Assembly: GCF_014695775.1 (NCBI RefSeq)
Contig: NZ_JACJOX010000045.1
Span: 54,275 to 118,274 of the forward strand
Length of the DNA: 64,000 nt
Direction: 5' to 3'
Source of the DNA: Leptolyngbya sp. FACHB-60
Lineage (GTDB): Bacteria; Cyanobacteriota; Cyanobacteriia; Phormidesmidales; Phormidesmidaceae
Of the stretch, positions 8,176 to 16,866 are shown piece by piece; position 1 is the first letter of the stretch, and each line of letters starts with the position of its first letter. The notes beneath the pieces were generated by a model that saw only the letters and a program-made list of their open reading frames with translations, was not told where the DNA came from and did no database searches. A program made the translations under genes and the position numbers.

Positions 8176-8784
8176 ATGGCTAATCCTGCCGAGTCGGCTG
8201 CCCCTCCATCGTCAAAGACCTGGTTTAGCCGTCGCCCTCAGCGGCGTATTTTGACGGTTCCCCTGCCTGACCCCATTGCCGAAAACATCGAGGCCATTAT
8301 CACCCTGCACCGTCAGGAAGCCGAGAAGGCTTCGGCCACTGAGCAGGTTTTGGAGGTGGTGGCTTCGTGGTTTAGTCGACCTGGATTCTTGTACCTGCTG
8401 CTGCTGAGTTTGGGCCTGTGGCTGGGTGGCGACGCGCTCAACCACACCAGCCTGTTGCCCTTTAAGCTACCGACCTTCAGCTGGGCAGGCCAAGGACTAG
8501 ATGCAGCGGCACTGCTGATCTCAACCGGGGTGCTGATTCGCCAAAACCGCCAGGAAAGCTTTGCCGAACAGCGCACCCAGCTGATGCTTCAGCTCAATCT
8601 GCTGTCTGAGAAGAAAATTGCCAAAATCATCGCTCTGCTGGAAGAGCTGCGAGAAGACCTACCCGATGTCGCCAAGCGCTACGACCACGAGGCAGCGATG
8701 ATGCAACTCTCCACCGATCCCCTAGCGGTGCTGGAGGCCTTAAAAGAAAACCTTGAAGAAGAAATATCCGCCGAGGACGCGTAA
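8176..8784 (+). CDS. DUF1003 family membrane protein
   Basis: From the ATG at 8176 the product is 202 residues (a TTG 27 bases upstream is less likely). A polar N-terminal arm carries PLPDPIAENIEAIITLHRQE. Two hydrophobic helices follow (FLYLLLLSLGLWLGG and LDAAALLISTGVLIRQN), with the short loop and RQNRQ motif after TM2 that are typical of DUF1003. The C terminus is a charged helix (LNLLSEKKIAKIIALLEELR) ending in an acidic tail. The family function is not known to me. The gene is convergent with the downstream receiver gene. Confidence 0.85.
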   Translation: MANPAESAAPPSSKTWFSRRPQRRILTVPLPDPIAENIEAIITLHRQEAEKASATEQVLEVVASWFSRPGFLYLLLLSLGLWLGGDALNHTSLLPFKLPTFSWAGQGLDAAALLISTGVLIRQNRQESFAEQRTQLMLQLNLLSEKKIAKIIALLEELREDLPDVAKRYDHEAAMMQLSTDPLAVLEALKENLEEEISAEDA

Positions 8785-8852
8785 CTGTTAGTAGTTCGCG
8801 CTGGCCAAGGGTGACTCCCTGTAACTTGGGTGAAGCTCTCGATCGCTGAGCC

Positions 8853-9215
8853 CTAGCGCAGTAGCTGCCTGACGGTGCTAATCATATCGGCAGGGCGAAA
8901 AGGCTTGGTGATGTAGGCATCGGCCCCCTGCTTCATACCCCAGTAGCGGTCGAACTCTTCGGCCTTGCTAGAGCAAATAATGACGGGAATATTTTGAGTG
9001 GCGGCGGTGTTTTTGATCCAGCGGCAGAGCTCGTAGCCATTCATGTTGGGCATGACAATGTCGAGCACCACCAAATCGGGAGGCGTCGCCTGAATCATCT
9101 CCTGGGCTTCTACGCCGTCTTTGGCTTCTACTACCGTTAGGCCCGCCTTAATCAGCAGTCCAGCGATCATTTCTCGCAGGGTTGAACTGTCATCCACAAT
9201 TAGCACTGTACTCAT
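8853..9215 (-). CDS. CheY/PilH-like single-domain response regulator
   Basis: This 120-residue receiver has LIVDDSSTLR at the N terminus, phospho-acceptor Asp in LVVLDIVMPNMNGYE, and the Thr/Ser and Lys switch residues in VIICSSKAEE and YITKPFRP. The SSKAEEFDRYWGMKQGADAYITKPF stretch is typical of cyanobacterial PilH/PixH-type regulators that act in type IV pilus motility and phototaxis. No CheA, CheW or MCP gene is adjacent, so its kinase is elsewhere. Identity as PilH itself is inference. Confidence 0.88.
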   Translation of the reverse strand: MSTVLIVDDSSTLREMIAGLLIKAGLTVVEAKDGVEAQEMIQATPPDLVVLDIVMPNMNGYELCRWIKNTAATQNIPVIICSSKAEEFDRYWGMKQGADAYITKPFRPADMISTVRQLLR

Positions 9216-9331
9216 ACCGATGCCTCGCTGACGGTATGCAGACCGCCCATTGCTCCGTAGCTATTATGGCCAATTTGGGCAGACTCTAACACTTTATTTA
9301 AGCGGGGCATTGTAGAGGGTATGGGGAATAG

Positions 9332-10234
9332 CTATCGCAGCGAAAACTTGCGAACTGCCAGCAAGCTGCCCATTAACCCCACTAGAGTACCTAGCCCCAG
9401 CAGGGACGCAGGCAGCAAGATGAGCTGCTGGGGCGTTAGCCTCAGTCCCTGCACCACAAATTGAATAAAATCGGCCTGCTGAGTAGCCAGCTCGGTCAAG
9501 AAGCGCTGAATGGCAAACAACAATCCCCAGGCTACGGTGGCCCCGGCCAGACCAAAAGTGGCCCCCTGCAGAATGAAGGGCAGGTAGATCCAAATGCGGG
9601 TGGCCCCCACTAGCTGCATGACCTCGATCTCGCGCTTACGGGCCAGCACAATCAGGCGGATGGTGGTGGTGATGACGGCGGTGGCGGTGAGGGTGAGAAT
9701 GGTGATCACAAATAGGCTGGTCCACTTGAGCCCGTCGTTGAGCTGGGCCAGGCGGGTGACGGCTTCGTCGACATAGCGCACCTCGTCAATGCCGTCGAGG
9801 CTTTGAAGCTGACTGGCGATCGCCGGTACTGATTCAGAATCTTTCGCTTTGACCTTGAGCTCGTCAACCAGGGGGTTGCCCTTGAGCTGGTCGGTGGCAC
9901 CGGCAATGTCAGACAGGCCCAGGTCGGCCACCAGAGACGCCCAAGCTGCCTCCTTGGTCACTGGGGTAACCGCCATTACGTTGGGGAAGCCCTCGACTAC
10001 CGGCTTTAGATCACTGGCCTGAAAGCCGCTTTGTAGATAGGCTGATACCTCAAGCTGGCTACCAAACTGGTTGAGCAGCCGCTCTAGCTGCCAGGTCGAT
10101 TGCAGGCTAATACCAAATAAAAACAGCAGCACGGTGATGGTGCTGATGGCCGCCCAGTTCATCCAGCCGCCGCGCCGCAGCCCCAGAAAGGTTTCGCGCA
10201 GCAGGTAGTCGAACTTGGTGAAAAGCTTAAACAT
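9332..10234 (-). CDS. ftsX: Cell-division ABC-transporter permease subunit FtsX
   Basis: From the ATG at 10234 this is a 300-residue FtsX; an upstream in-frame extension to 10336 has no family support. A cytoplasmic N terminus (FTKFDYLLRETFLGLRRGG) leads to TM1 (AAISTITVLLFLFGISL). An extracytoplasmic domain of about 130 residues follows, then three TMs in the FtsX permease fold (ITILTLTATAVITTTIRL; FILQGATFGLAGATVAWGLL; the C-terminal helix). The conserved MQLVGAT cytoplasmic loop is present. With FtsE it would control peptidoglycan hydrolases at the septum. ftsE is not adjacent here. Confidence 0.9.
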   Translation of the reverse strand: MFKLFTKFDYLLRETFLGLRRGGWMNWAAISTITVLLFLFGISLQSTWQLERLLNQFGSQLEVSAYLQSGFQASDLKPVVEGFPNVMAVTPVTKEAAWASLVADLGLSDIAGATDQLKGNPLVDELKVKAKDSESVPAIASQLQSLDGIDEVRYVDEAVTRLAQLNDGLKWTSLFVITILTLTATAVITTTIRLIVLARKREIEVMQLVGATRIWIYLPFILQGATFGLAGATVAWGLLFAIQRFLTELATQQADFIQFVVQGLRLTPQQLILLPASLLGLGTLVGLMGSLLAVRKFSLR

Positions 10235-10492
10235 AAGCGCCCTTGCCTGGGTGAGTTGGGCTGTCGGTAATTGAACCGACAATAACAGATATAGAGGACA
10301 GCACCCGATGCCAACGCTAACTACAGCATGGTACAAACTATGCCCTGTTTATAGCCTTGTCAAGGGGCATTCGTGATTTGCAGCTTGGCTGCCCTGAGTG
10401 GGCTACTTTGGGCTGGGTCTTGAGCCACCTTTATAAGGGCTAGTCAGTAGCTAATATTAAAGGCATCTAGGATTTTGAGGATGGACTTGTAA

Positions 10493-11461
10493 ATGGCTGA
10501 AGCGGCTGGTTTGCCCGATCGCCAGGCGGTGATTGACCAGGCTCTAGCCCTGGGATTTCACCTGGTGGGCATTGTTGCGGTGGAGCCCGAGCCGAGCCCG
10601 GCTGAAACCGCCGCCGTGGGTCACCTGCAAACCTGGCTCAACCAGGGCCACCAGGCCGATATGGACTGGATGGCAAACCCCAGACGGCAAGACATTCGCC
10701 AGGTGCTGCCGGGGGCGCGATCGCTGATCTGTGTGGCCCTCAACTACTACACCCCCCACCGCCATTCCGACGACCCGAGTCACGGCAAAATCTCGCGCTA
10801 TGCCTGGGGTCGCGACTATCACCGGGTGCTGCACAAGCGCCTTAAGGCTTTGGCCGACTGGCTGACGACGGCTGGGGAGGGGACAATTCAAGTGCGCTAC
10901 TACGCCGACACCGGCCCGGTGCAAGACAAGGCCTGGGCGCAGCAGGCGGGCCTGGGCTGGGTGGCCAAGAACGGTAACCTGATCACCCGCCAGTATGGTT
11001 CCTGGGTGTTTTTGGGGGAGCTGGTGACCACCCTGCCGTTAGCCCCAGACCCGCCCCACACCGCCCACTGCGGCACCTGCACCCGCTGTTTAGAGGCCTG
11101 CCCCACCGGAGCGATTACCCAGCCCTATGTGGTTGACGCCAACCGCTGCATTGCCTACCACACCATCGAAAACCGGGATGAGGCGCTGCCCGAGGCGATC
11201 GCGCCCCATCTGCAAAACTGGGTGGCGGGCTGCGATATTTGCCAGGATGTCTGCCCCTGGAACCAGCGCTTTGCCCAACCCACCACCGTCGAAGAATTTC
11301 GGCCTCGGCCTGAGAACCTGGCCCCAAACCTAGACGACTTAGCTAATCTATCAGAAGCGGACTGGGACAGCCGATTTCGAGCTTCGGCCCTGCGGCGCAT
11401 TAAACCGGCCATGTGGCGGCGCAATGCCCAAGCCGCTCAGAAGTGGTCGGGTGAGCCTTAG
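10493..11461 (+). CDS. queG: Epoxyqueuosine reductase QueG
   Basis: This 322-residue iron-sulfur/cobalamin enzyme performs the last step of queuosine tRNA modification, epoxyqueuosine to queuosine. The catalytic Asp lies in YYADTGPVQDK (Asp139). Two 4Fe-4S clusters are ligated by CGTCTRCLEACP (Cys193/196/199/203) and Cys219 with CDICQDVCPWN (Cys247/250/254). Length and motifs match the family. It is monocistronic, and its ATG follows a 160-bp AT-richer promoter region. Confidence 0.95.
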   Translation: MAEAAGLPDRQAVIDQALALGFHLVGIVAVEPEPSPAETAAVGHLQTWLNQGHQADMDWMANPRRQDIRQVLPGARSLICVALNYYTPHRHSDDPSHGKISRYAWGRDYHRVLHKRLKALADWLTTAGEGTIQVRYYADTGPVQDKAWAQQAGLGWVAKNGNLITRQYGSWVFLGELVTTLPLAPDPPHTAHCGTCTRCLEACPTGAITQPYVVDANRCIAYHTIENRDEALPEAIAPHLQNWVAGCDICQDVCPWNQRFAQPTTVEEFRPRPENLAPNLDDLANLSEADWDSRFRASALRRIKPAMWRRNAQAAQKWSGEP

Positions 11462-11522
11462 CGCTGGCCCACAACCAACGTACACTCTATATAGTTCTGC
11501 TATCTAACCTGCGAAGTTTACC

Positions 11523-12404
11523 GTGCTAAAACGCTCTCTCCTGCCCTTGCTCACCCTCTGTGGATTGCTCGGTGCCACTCTGCCGGCCCACTCCCAGGCT
11601 TTGACCCCCTACGTGCTGCCCCTCGACTACGACCTGATGACCGAGCAGGGGCTGTTTCTCGCCAACGAGGCCCAGCAGCTGGCGGAGTTTCAGCAGTTTG
11701 GGCGAGCGCTGGCCCTGGCGCAGCTGGCGGCGCAGCTGGCCCCCAACGACGGCCAGGTCTTGGCCCTGCTAGGCGGGCTCTACTTGCAAAACAGCGAGGT
11801 TGATAAGGCGCTACCGCTGCTAGAGCAGGCCCGTAACCTGTTGCCCGAGAATGCTCGGGTGCTGTTTGCCCTGGGCTCGGCCTACCTTCAGCAAGAGAAC
11901 CCTCAGCTAGCTTCTAGCTACCTGGAGCAAGGGCTACAGATTGAACCCAACAACCCCAGCGCTCTGTTTGACCTGGGCAACACCTACTTCAAACTGGGCC
12001 AATATCCTCAGGCGATCGCCCGGTTTGAGCAGTCGGTGGCGGCAGAACCCGATTTTTGGCCCTCGGTGAACAACATTGGCCTGGTGCTCTACGAGCAAGG
12101 CGAGGTTCAGCGGGCTGTGGAGTATTGGCGCTCTAGCCTGGAGCTGGCGGCCAACGAGCCCGAGCCGAAGCTGGCGATCGCAGCGGCCCTGAATGCTCAA
12201 GAGAACTGCGCCGTAGCCGTAGTCAGAGCCAGCAGCGCCGCTTGCCAAGAGGCCCTGCGCCTGGGCACCGAAGCCCTGGAGCAAGACAGCCGCTATGCCG
12301 ACCTTGAGTTTTTGAAGACCAACCTCTGGGGCGATCGCCTGTTGACCTCTACCACCGCCTTCTTTGATGTGCCCGACATCAAAGCCTTGATCGCCGAACT
12401 GTAG
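11523..12404 (+). CDS. Exported tetratricopeptide-repeat protein
   Basis: The GTG at 11523 gives 293 residues. A Sec signal peptide is visible (KRSLLPLLTLCGLLGATLPAHSQA). About five to six TPR motifs follow between residues 45 and 235 (AQLAPNDGQVLALLGGLYLQ, EQARNLLPENARVLFALGSA, EQGLQIEPNNPSALFDLGNT, EQSVAAEPDFWPSVNNIGLV). The C terminus ends with conserved-looking FFDVPDIKALIAEL. It is likely a periplasmic or thylakoid-lumen scaffold. Related TPR proteins are widespread in cyanobacteria, and the partner is unknown. A strong palindrome after the stop probably terminates transcription. Confidence 0.85.
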   Translation: MLKRSLLPLLTLCGLLGATLPAHSQALTPYVLPLDYDLMTEQGLFLANEAQQLAEFQQFGRALALAQLAAQLAPNDGQVLALLGGLYLQNSEVDKALPLLEQARNLLPENARVLFALGSAYLQQENPQLASSYLEQGLQIEPNNPSALFDLGNTYFKLGQYPQAIARFEQSVAAEPDFWPSVNNIGLVLYEQGEVQRAVEYWRSSLELAANEPEPKLAIAAALNAQENCAVAVVRASSAACQEALRLGTEALEQDSRYADLEFLKTNLWGDRLLTSTTAFFDVPDIKALIAEL

Positions 12405-12412
12405 ACTGGCTT

Positions 12413-12448
12413 CGACTCCGCTTCACTACCGGTAGTGAAGCGGAGTCG
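12413..12448 (+). terminator. 36-bp perfect palindrome, probable bidirectional terminator
   Basis: The arms 12413-12430 (start CGACTCCGCTTCACTACC) and 12431-12448 pair perfectly with no spacer. The 3' side continues TTTGT. It lies 9 bp past the TPR gene stop, between two convergent genes, and so can stop transcription from the plus strand and probably also from ppk2. Confidence 0.75.
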
Positions 12449-12531
12449 TTTGTCTGCTAGACAGCCTGAGTGCCCGGCACTCGTTGCGAACGCCAACGCG
12501 CAGCGTCTCCCTTGAGGAGAAAGCCCCGTCG

Positions 12532-13473
12532 CTAGTAGCGCTGGGGCACAAAGAACTGCTCGTTGATCGGGGGGCGCTCATAGTTCTCCGGAGCGCTGCG
12601 GCGCGGAGGCAACTCCAAGGGGGCGGGGGTCATATCCACATAGTCGATCTTGCTAAGAACGTGGCTGATGCAGTTGAGCCGCGCTCGCTTTTTGTCGTCA
12701 GCCTCGACCGTAAACCAGGGTGCTTCGGGAATATTGGTGTGGGCAAACATGGTGTCTTTGGCTTGAGAATACTCCACCCAGCGATCGCGCGACTCTAGAT
12801 CCATGGGGCTGAGCTTCCAGCGGCGGGTCGGGTCGGTAATGCGAGACTGAAACCGTCGCTCCTGCTCGTCGTCGCTCACTGAAAACCAGTACTTCAGCAG
12901 AATGATGCCCGATCGCACCAGCATGCGCTCGAACTCGGGGCAGGTGTGCATAAATTCGTCGTACTGGGCGTCAGTGCAGAAGCCCATGACATGCTCGACC
13001 CCGGCCCGGTTGTACCAGCTGCGGTCAAAGCAGACAATCTCGCCAGCGGCGGGCAGGTGGGCCACATAGCGCTGAAAGTACCACTCGGTTTTTTCGCGAT
13101 CGCTCGGCGTCCCCAAAGCCACTACCCGGCAGCCGCGTGGGTTGAGCGGCTCGGTGAGGCGCTTAATAGTGCCACCCTTGCCCGCCGCATCGCGCCCCTC
13201 AAACAAAATGACGATGCGGGTGCCGGTGTGCTTGACCCAGTACTGCATTTTCACCAGCTCCACCTGAAGGCGAGCCAACTCTTTCTCATAGAATTTGCTG
13301 GTTAGCTTCGAGCTGCCTTCCGACTCAGAGATGTAGTGAAAGACAGGTGGCTCCAAGCCTTTCTCACGATCCTTTTTGCGCTGCTTGGCCTTCTTTTTGG
13401 CTTTTTTCGTCTTTTTAGATGAGTCAGAGTCCTCGGTGGTTCCGAGATCGGCTGAGGCTTTGCGTTCGCCCAT
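12532..13473 (-). CDS. ppk2: Polyphosphate kinase 2 (PPK2 family)
   Basis: This 313-residue class I PPK2 transfers phosphate between polyphosphate and nucleoside diphosphates. The N terminus is a highly charged Lys-rich extension (SSKKTKKAKKKAKQRKKDRE). The core has Walker A GRDAAGKGGTIKR, the lid-region DRSWYNRAGVEHVMGF motif and LKYWFSVSDDEQ.RRFQSR. The C-terminal DKKRARLNCISHVL is also typical. The Lys-rich tail is longer than usual and may bind the polyanion. It is monocistronic, and alaS ends 38 bp upstream on the same strand. Confidence 0.93.
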   Translation of the reverse strand: MGERKASADLGTTEDSDSSKKTKKAKKKAKQRKKDREKGLEPPVFHYISESEGSSKLTSKFYEKELARLQVELVKMQYWVKHTGTRIVILFEGRDAAGKGGTIKRLTEPLNPRGCRVVALGTPSDREKTEWYFQRYVAHLPAAGEIVCFDRSWYNRAGVEHVMGFCTDAQYDEFMHTCPEFERMLVRSGIILLKYWFSVSDDEQERRFQSRITDPTRRWKLSPMDLESRDRWVEYSQAKDTMFAHTNIPEAPWFTVEADDKKRARLNCISHVLSKIDYVDMTPAPLELPPRRSAPENYERPPINEQFFVPQRY

Positions 13474-13511
13474 GGGTTTTGCCCTGATAGACTGCCGCTA
13501 TGAGCTTAGCG

Positions 13512-16163
13512 CTAGACTAGCGTCTCTAGCAGCTGCGCCTTGGCACTTGCTAACGCTTCGGGGAGTTTGCTGGCGTCGCGTCCGCCCGCCTGGGCCAAGT
13601 TGGGCCGGCCGCCACCGCCACCGCCAGTGAGCTTGGCAATGCCGCCGATGAACTTGCCCGCTTGCAGCTTTTGCTCAATCACTTCTGGGCTGAACGCGGC
13701 GACCAGGCTGACTTTTTCGGGTTCGGGAACGGAGCCTAGCACGACCGCTCCAGCTCCCAGCTTTTGCAGTAGGCGCTCGGCGGCGGTTTTGAGGGCTTCG
13801 GCGCTGACGCCTTCTAGCTCGGCCACAATAACTTTGAGGGAGCCCACAGCTTCAGCACTGTCGAGCAGCTGGTCAGACTTGAGCACCGCCATTTCAGACT
13901 TCAGCGCCTCTAGCTCTTTTTGAGCGGTTTTGAGGTCGGTTTGCAGGGTGGTGACGCGATCGCTCAGCTCCTCAGGCTTGGCCTTAAAGCGATCGCTCAG
14001 ATCCCGCACTACGGCATCGCGCACGTTTAGATACTCCAGCACGGCAGGGCCAGCGACGGCCTCAATGCGGCGGGTGCCCGAGGCCACCCCGGCCTCAGAG
14101 ATAATCTTGAACAGGCCAATCTCAGCGGTGTTGCTGACGTGGGTGCCGCCGCACAGCTCCATTGACACGCCGGGGAAGTCGATGACGCGCACCTCAGCGC
14201 TGTACTTTTCGCCAAACATGGCGATCGCGCCCTTAGCCTTGGCCTCTTCCAGCGCCATCACGGTGATCTCCCCCTGGTGCCCCTCGGCAATCCAGCTGTT
14301 CACCTGTTCTTCGACCTGCTGCACCTCGTCAGCCGTCAGCGCACGGGGGCAGTTGAAGTCAAACCGTAGGCGATCAAAGGCGACGAGGGAACCGGCCTGG
14401 GAAATATCGGGGTCGACCAGCTTTTTCAGCGCTGCTTGCAGCAGGTGCGTGGCGGTGTGGTTGGCCTGGGCGCGACGACGGCAGGCGCGATCGATCTGGG
14501 CGGTGACTTGATCGCCCACCGCCAGCGCACCCCGCTCAACCCGGCCAAAGTGAACGAAGAAGTCGCCGTCTTTTTTGACATCGTGGACGCGAATCAGCAG
14601 GTCATCGCCGGAGAGGTAGCCGCGATCGCCCACCTGACCGCCCGACTCCGCGTAGAAAGGCGTCTGGTTGAGCACCACCTGCCCTTCCTGCCCCGCCTCA
14701 ATGCGATCCACCGACTTCCCGCCGACCAGTAGCGCCTCCACTTTGCTGGCGCTAGTGGTGTCTTTGTAGCCCAAAAACTCCGTCGAGTGAATGTGTTCAG
14801 CTAGGCTGTCGAGGCTGCCCTGCACTGTCAGGTCAATGGTTTCGTGGGCGTCCTTAGAGCGCTGGCGCTGTTCTTCCATCGCCGTCTCAAATCCGGCGGC
14901 GTCTACCGTGAGGCCCTGCTCTTCAGCAATTTCTTGAGTTAGCTCTAAGGGGAAGCCGTAGGTGTCGTAGAGCACGAAGGCATCGGTGCCCGAAATTTGC
15001 TGGGTCTTCGAGCCGCTCTCTCGCTTGAGAATGTCGGCCAGCAGCTTCTCGCCCCGCTCCAGGGTTTCGAGAAAGCGAGATTCCTCGCGATCGAGTTCGG
15101 CTTTAATGACCGTCTCGCGCTGCCGCGTGTTGGGGAATGGTTTTTCCGCCAGCTGAATGGCACTTTCCGCCACCTTGCTAATGAACGCGCCCTCAATGCC
15201 GATTAGTCGCCCATGGCGCACCACCCGACGAATTAGCCGCCGCAGAATGTAGCCCCGACCCACGTTGGAGGCGGTAATGCCGTCGGCAATCATGTGAACA
15301 ACAGCGCGCACGTGGTCGCCGATCACCTTTAGCGAAACCTTGGTCTTCTCGTCAGATTTCCCGTAGTCCAAACTGGCCAGCCCCGCCGTCGCTTCAATGA
15401 TGGGGAAGATCAGGTCGGTTTCGTAGTTGTTGGGCACCTGCTGCAAAATTTGGGCCATGCGCTCTAGACCTAGGCCGGTGTCAATGTTCTGGTTTTGCAG
15501 CGGCGTCAGGTTGCCCTCGGCATCCCGGTTGTACTGCATAAACACCAGGTTGTAGAACTCGATGAAGCGCGAGTCGTCCTCTAAATCAATTTTGTCGTCG
15601 CCCAGCTCAGGGTGGAAGTCGTAGTAGATCTCAGAGCAGGGACCGCAGGGGCCGGTGGGGCCAGAGGTCCAAAAGTTGTCGGCCTCATCCATGCGCTGGA
15701 TGCGGTAGGCCGGAATGCCGATCTGGTCGCGCCAGATAGCAAAGGCATCGTCGTCTTCGCGAAAGACGCTAACTATCAAGCGATCGGCGGGGAGTTTGAA
15801 TACTTCGGTGGAAAGCTCCCAGGCCCAGGCGATCGCCTGCTCCTTAAAGTAGTCGCCAAAGCTGAAATTGCCGAGCATCTCAAAAAAGGTGTGGTGGCGC
15901 GCGGTGCGGCCCACGTTCTCAATGTCGTTGGTGCGAATGCACTTTTGCGAGGTGGTGGCGCGATCGACATCCGCCGGGCGCTGGCCGAGAAAGATCGGCT
16001 TGAAGGGCAGCATGCCGGCGATGGTGAGCAGCACCGTGGGGTCTTCGGGCACCAGGGAAGCGCTCGGTTTAATGGCGTGCCCCCGCGCCGCATAAAACTC
16101 CAGAAACGTCTGGCGAATCTCTGCGCCGGTCATCGTAGTGGAAGGGGTGGGGGACTTTGCCAT
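13512..16163 (-). CDS. alaS: Alanyl-tRNA synthetase
   Basis: This 883-residue class II synthetase charges tRNA-Ala. Motif 1 region TGAEIRQTFLEFYAARGH and substrate loop ARHHTFFEMLGNFSFGDYF lie at the N terminus, and the GLGLERMAQ motif 3 lies around residue 230. The editing domain carries the zinc ligands HTATHLL and CGGTHVSNT. A C-terminal coiled coil and a Gly-rich C-Ala domain (KLTGGGGGGRPNLAQAGG) follow. Length is normal (about 875-885). The ATG at 16163 is the first Met. A 430-bp intergenic region with two operator-like palindromes lies upstream. Confidence 0.97.
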   Translation of the reverse strand: MAKSPTPSTTMTGAEIRQTFLEFYAARGHAIKPSASLVPEDPTVLLTIAGMLPFKPIFLGQRPADVDRATTSQKCIRTNDIENVGRTARHHTFFEMLGNFSFGDYFKEQAIAWAWELSTEVFKLPADRLIVSVFREDDDAFAIWRDQIGIPAYRIQRMDEADNFWTSGPTGPCGPCSEIYYDFHPELGDDKIDLEDDSRFIEFYNLVFMQYNRDAEGNLTPLQNQNIDTGLGLERMAQILQQVPNNYETDLIFPIIEATAGLASLDYGKSDEKTKVSLKVIGDHVRAVVHMIADGITASNVGRGYILRRLIRRVVRHGRLIGIEGAFISKVAESAIQLAEKPFPNTRQRETVIKAELDREESRFLETLERGEKLLADILKRESGSKTQQISGTDAFVLYDTYGFPLELTQEIAEEQGLTVDAAGFETAMEEQRQRSKDAHETIDLTVQGSLDSLAEHIHSTEFLGYKDTTSASKVEALLVGGKSVDRIEAGQEGQVVLNQTPFYAESGGQVGDRGYLSGDDLLIRVHDVKKDGDFFVHFGRVERGALAVGDQVTAQIDRACRRRAQANHTATHLLQAALKKLVDPDISQAGSLVAFDRLRFDFNCPRALTADEVQQVEEQVNSWIAEGHQGEITVMALEEAKAKGAIAMFGEKYSAEVRVIDFPGVSMELCGGTHVSNTAEIGLFKIISEAGVASGTRRIEAVAGPAVLEYLNVRDAVVRDLSDRFKAKPEELSDRVTTLQTDLKTAQKELEALKSEMAVLKSDQLLDSAEAVGSLKVIVAELEGVSAEALKTAAERLLQKLGAGAVVLGSVPEPEKVSLVAAFSPEVIEQKLQAGKFIGGIAKLTGGGGGGRPNLAQAGGRDASKLPEALASAKAQLLETLV

Positions 16164-16224
16164 GGAACGGGGGAAAGGGTGGGTGAGTAGGTGGGTGGAT
16201 GGGTAAGGGGGTGGTCAACTGTAG

Positions 16225-16248
16225 GGTGCATCGCGTTGCGGATGCACC
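16225..16248. repeat. Dispersed palindromic repeat (GTAGGGTGCATC type)
   Basis: Arms GGTGCATC (16225-16232) and GATGCACC (16241-16248) flank GCGTTGCG, and GTAG precedes the left arm. A related GTAG-prefixed palindrome, GGTGGGCA/C/TGCCCACC, lies at 31855-31871 upstream of mrp. Confidence 0.6.
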
Positions 16249-16325
16249 ATCTAGCGGATCTTCGCCAGAGTAGGCATTCAAGGCAGGGGAAATGATAAAC
16301 CTCACCTGAACTTAACTTGACTTCC

Positions 16326-16364
16326 AAAGTTGAATATTCAACTTTCAGGTTGAATATTCAACCT
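16326..16364. promoter_or_regulatory. Two operator-like palindromes spaced by two helical turns
   Basis: A perfect 20-bp palindrome at 16326-16345 (AAAGTTGAATATTCAACTTT) is followed after one base by a perfect 18-bp palindrome at 16347-16364 (AGGTTGAATATTCAACCT). The shared core GTTGAATATTCAAC recurs exactly 20 bp apart. ACCTGAA flanks both sides (16314-16320 region and 16366-16372). The geometry fits cooperative binding of a dimeric repressor. Which gene it serves (alaS 160 bp left, acyP 230 bp right) is not decided. Confidence 0.55.
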
Positions 16365-16593
16365 TACCTGAATTTCTATTTTGACCGATGATTGCAGATT
16401 GCGAAGCTAACCGGGTCAGATATTTGTGCAGGAGGGCGCGATCGCATCAATCTCGGTATCGGTAGCCCTCAGCCCGCTCGACTGAGGGCGCATTTCTAGA
16501 CAGCGGTTGCGATCGCCAGGGCCAGAGGGGTCTGGGGTAGAGCAAACGCGCTATGCGAAAATCTTGGCGTGATCAACCTACAGACCAGGGGCT

Positions 16594-16866
16594 ATGGAAA
16601 AAATTCGAGCGGTGATTCATGGGACTGTGCAGGGAGTTGGGTTTCGCTATCACACCTGCCAGACAGCCCAACAGCTGAAGGTTAAAGGCTTTGTACGCAA
16701 CCAGCCAGATGGCACTGTTGAAATTGTGGCAATGGGTACCAGCGACCAGCTAAAGGCCCTACTGCACTGGGCTCATCAGGGACCAGTGGGTGCCCGAGTT
16801 ACCCAGGTAGAGACTGAACCTTATACAGGATCAGCTCATTTTGACGGGTTTACCATTGAGCGCTAG
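16594..16866 (+). CDS. acyP: Acylphosphatase
   Basis: This 90-residue protein has the full acylphosphatase pattern: IHGTVQGVGFRYHTCQTAQQL, with the phosphate-binding loop GTVQGVGFR and its catalytic Arg, then GFVRNQPDGTVEIVAMG with the catalytic Asn in RNQPDGT. It hydrolyses acyl phosphates such as carbamoyl phosphate in the cytoplasm. It is monocistronic and flanked on both sides by related direct repeats. Confidence 0.95.
   Translation: MEKIRAVIHGTVQGVGFRYHTCQTAQQLKVKGFVRNQPDGTVEIVAMGTSDQLKALLHWAHQGPVGARVTQVETEPYTGSAHFDGFTIER

Larger units (their letters stand above)
16164..16593. other. 430-bp divergent intergenic region (alaS / acyP) rich in palindromes
   Basis: No gene is seen. It holds a stem-loop at 16225-16248 (GGTGCATC / GATGCACC with an 8-nt loop) of a type common in cyanobacterial genomes. 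It also holds a 20-mer shared with 16914-16933 and two operator-like palindromes at 16326-16364. A HIP1 site overlaps 16440. The right part should carry the acyP promoter. Confidence 0.6.

Noticed and set aside
12487..12525. Possible dispersed cyanobacterial repeat (GCAGCGTCTCCCTT...) next to ppk2 3' end
   Set aside because: The hairpin TCTCC/GGAGA is short and only one copy lies in the window, so I did not call it.
13930..14511. Long plus-strand open frame opposite alaS
   Set aside because: Antisense to the alaS editing domain; Arg/Ser-rich product is a by-product of high GC.
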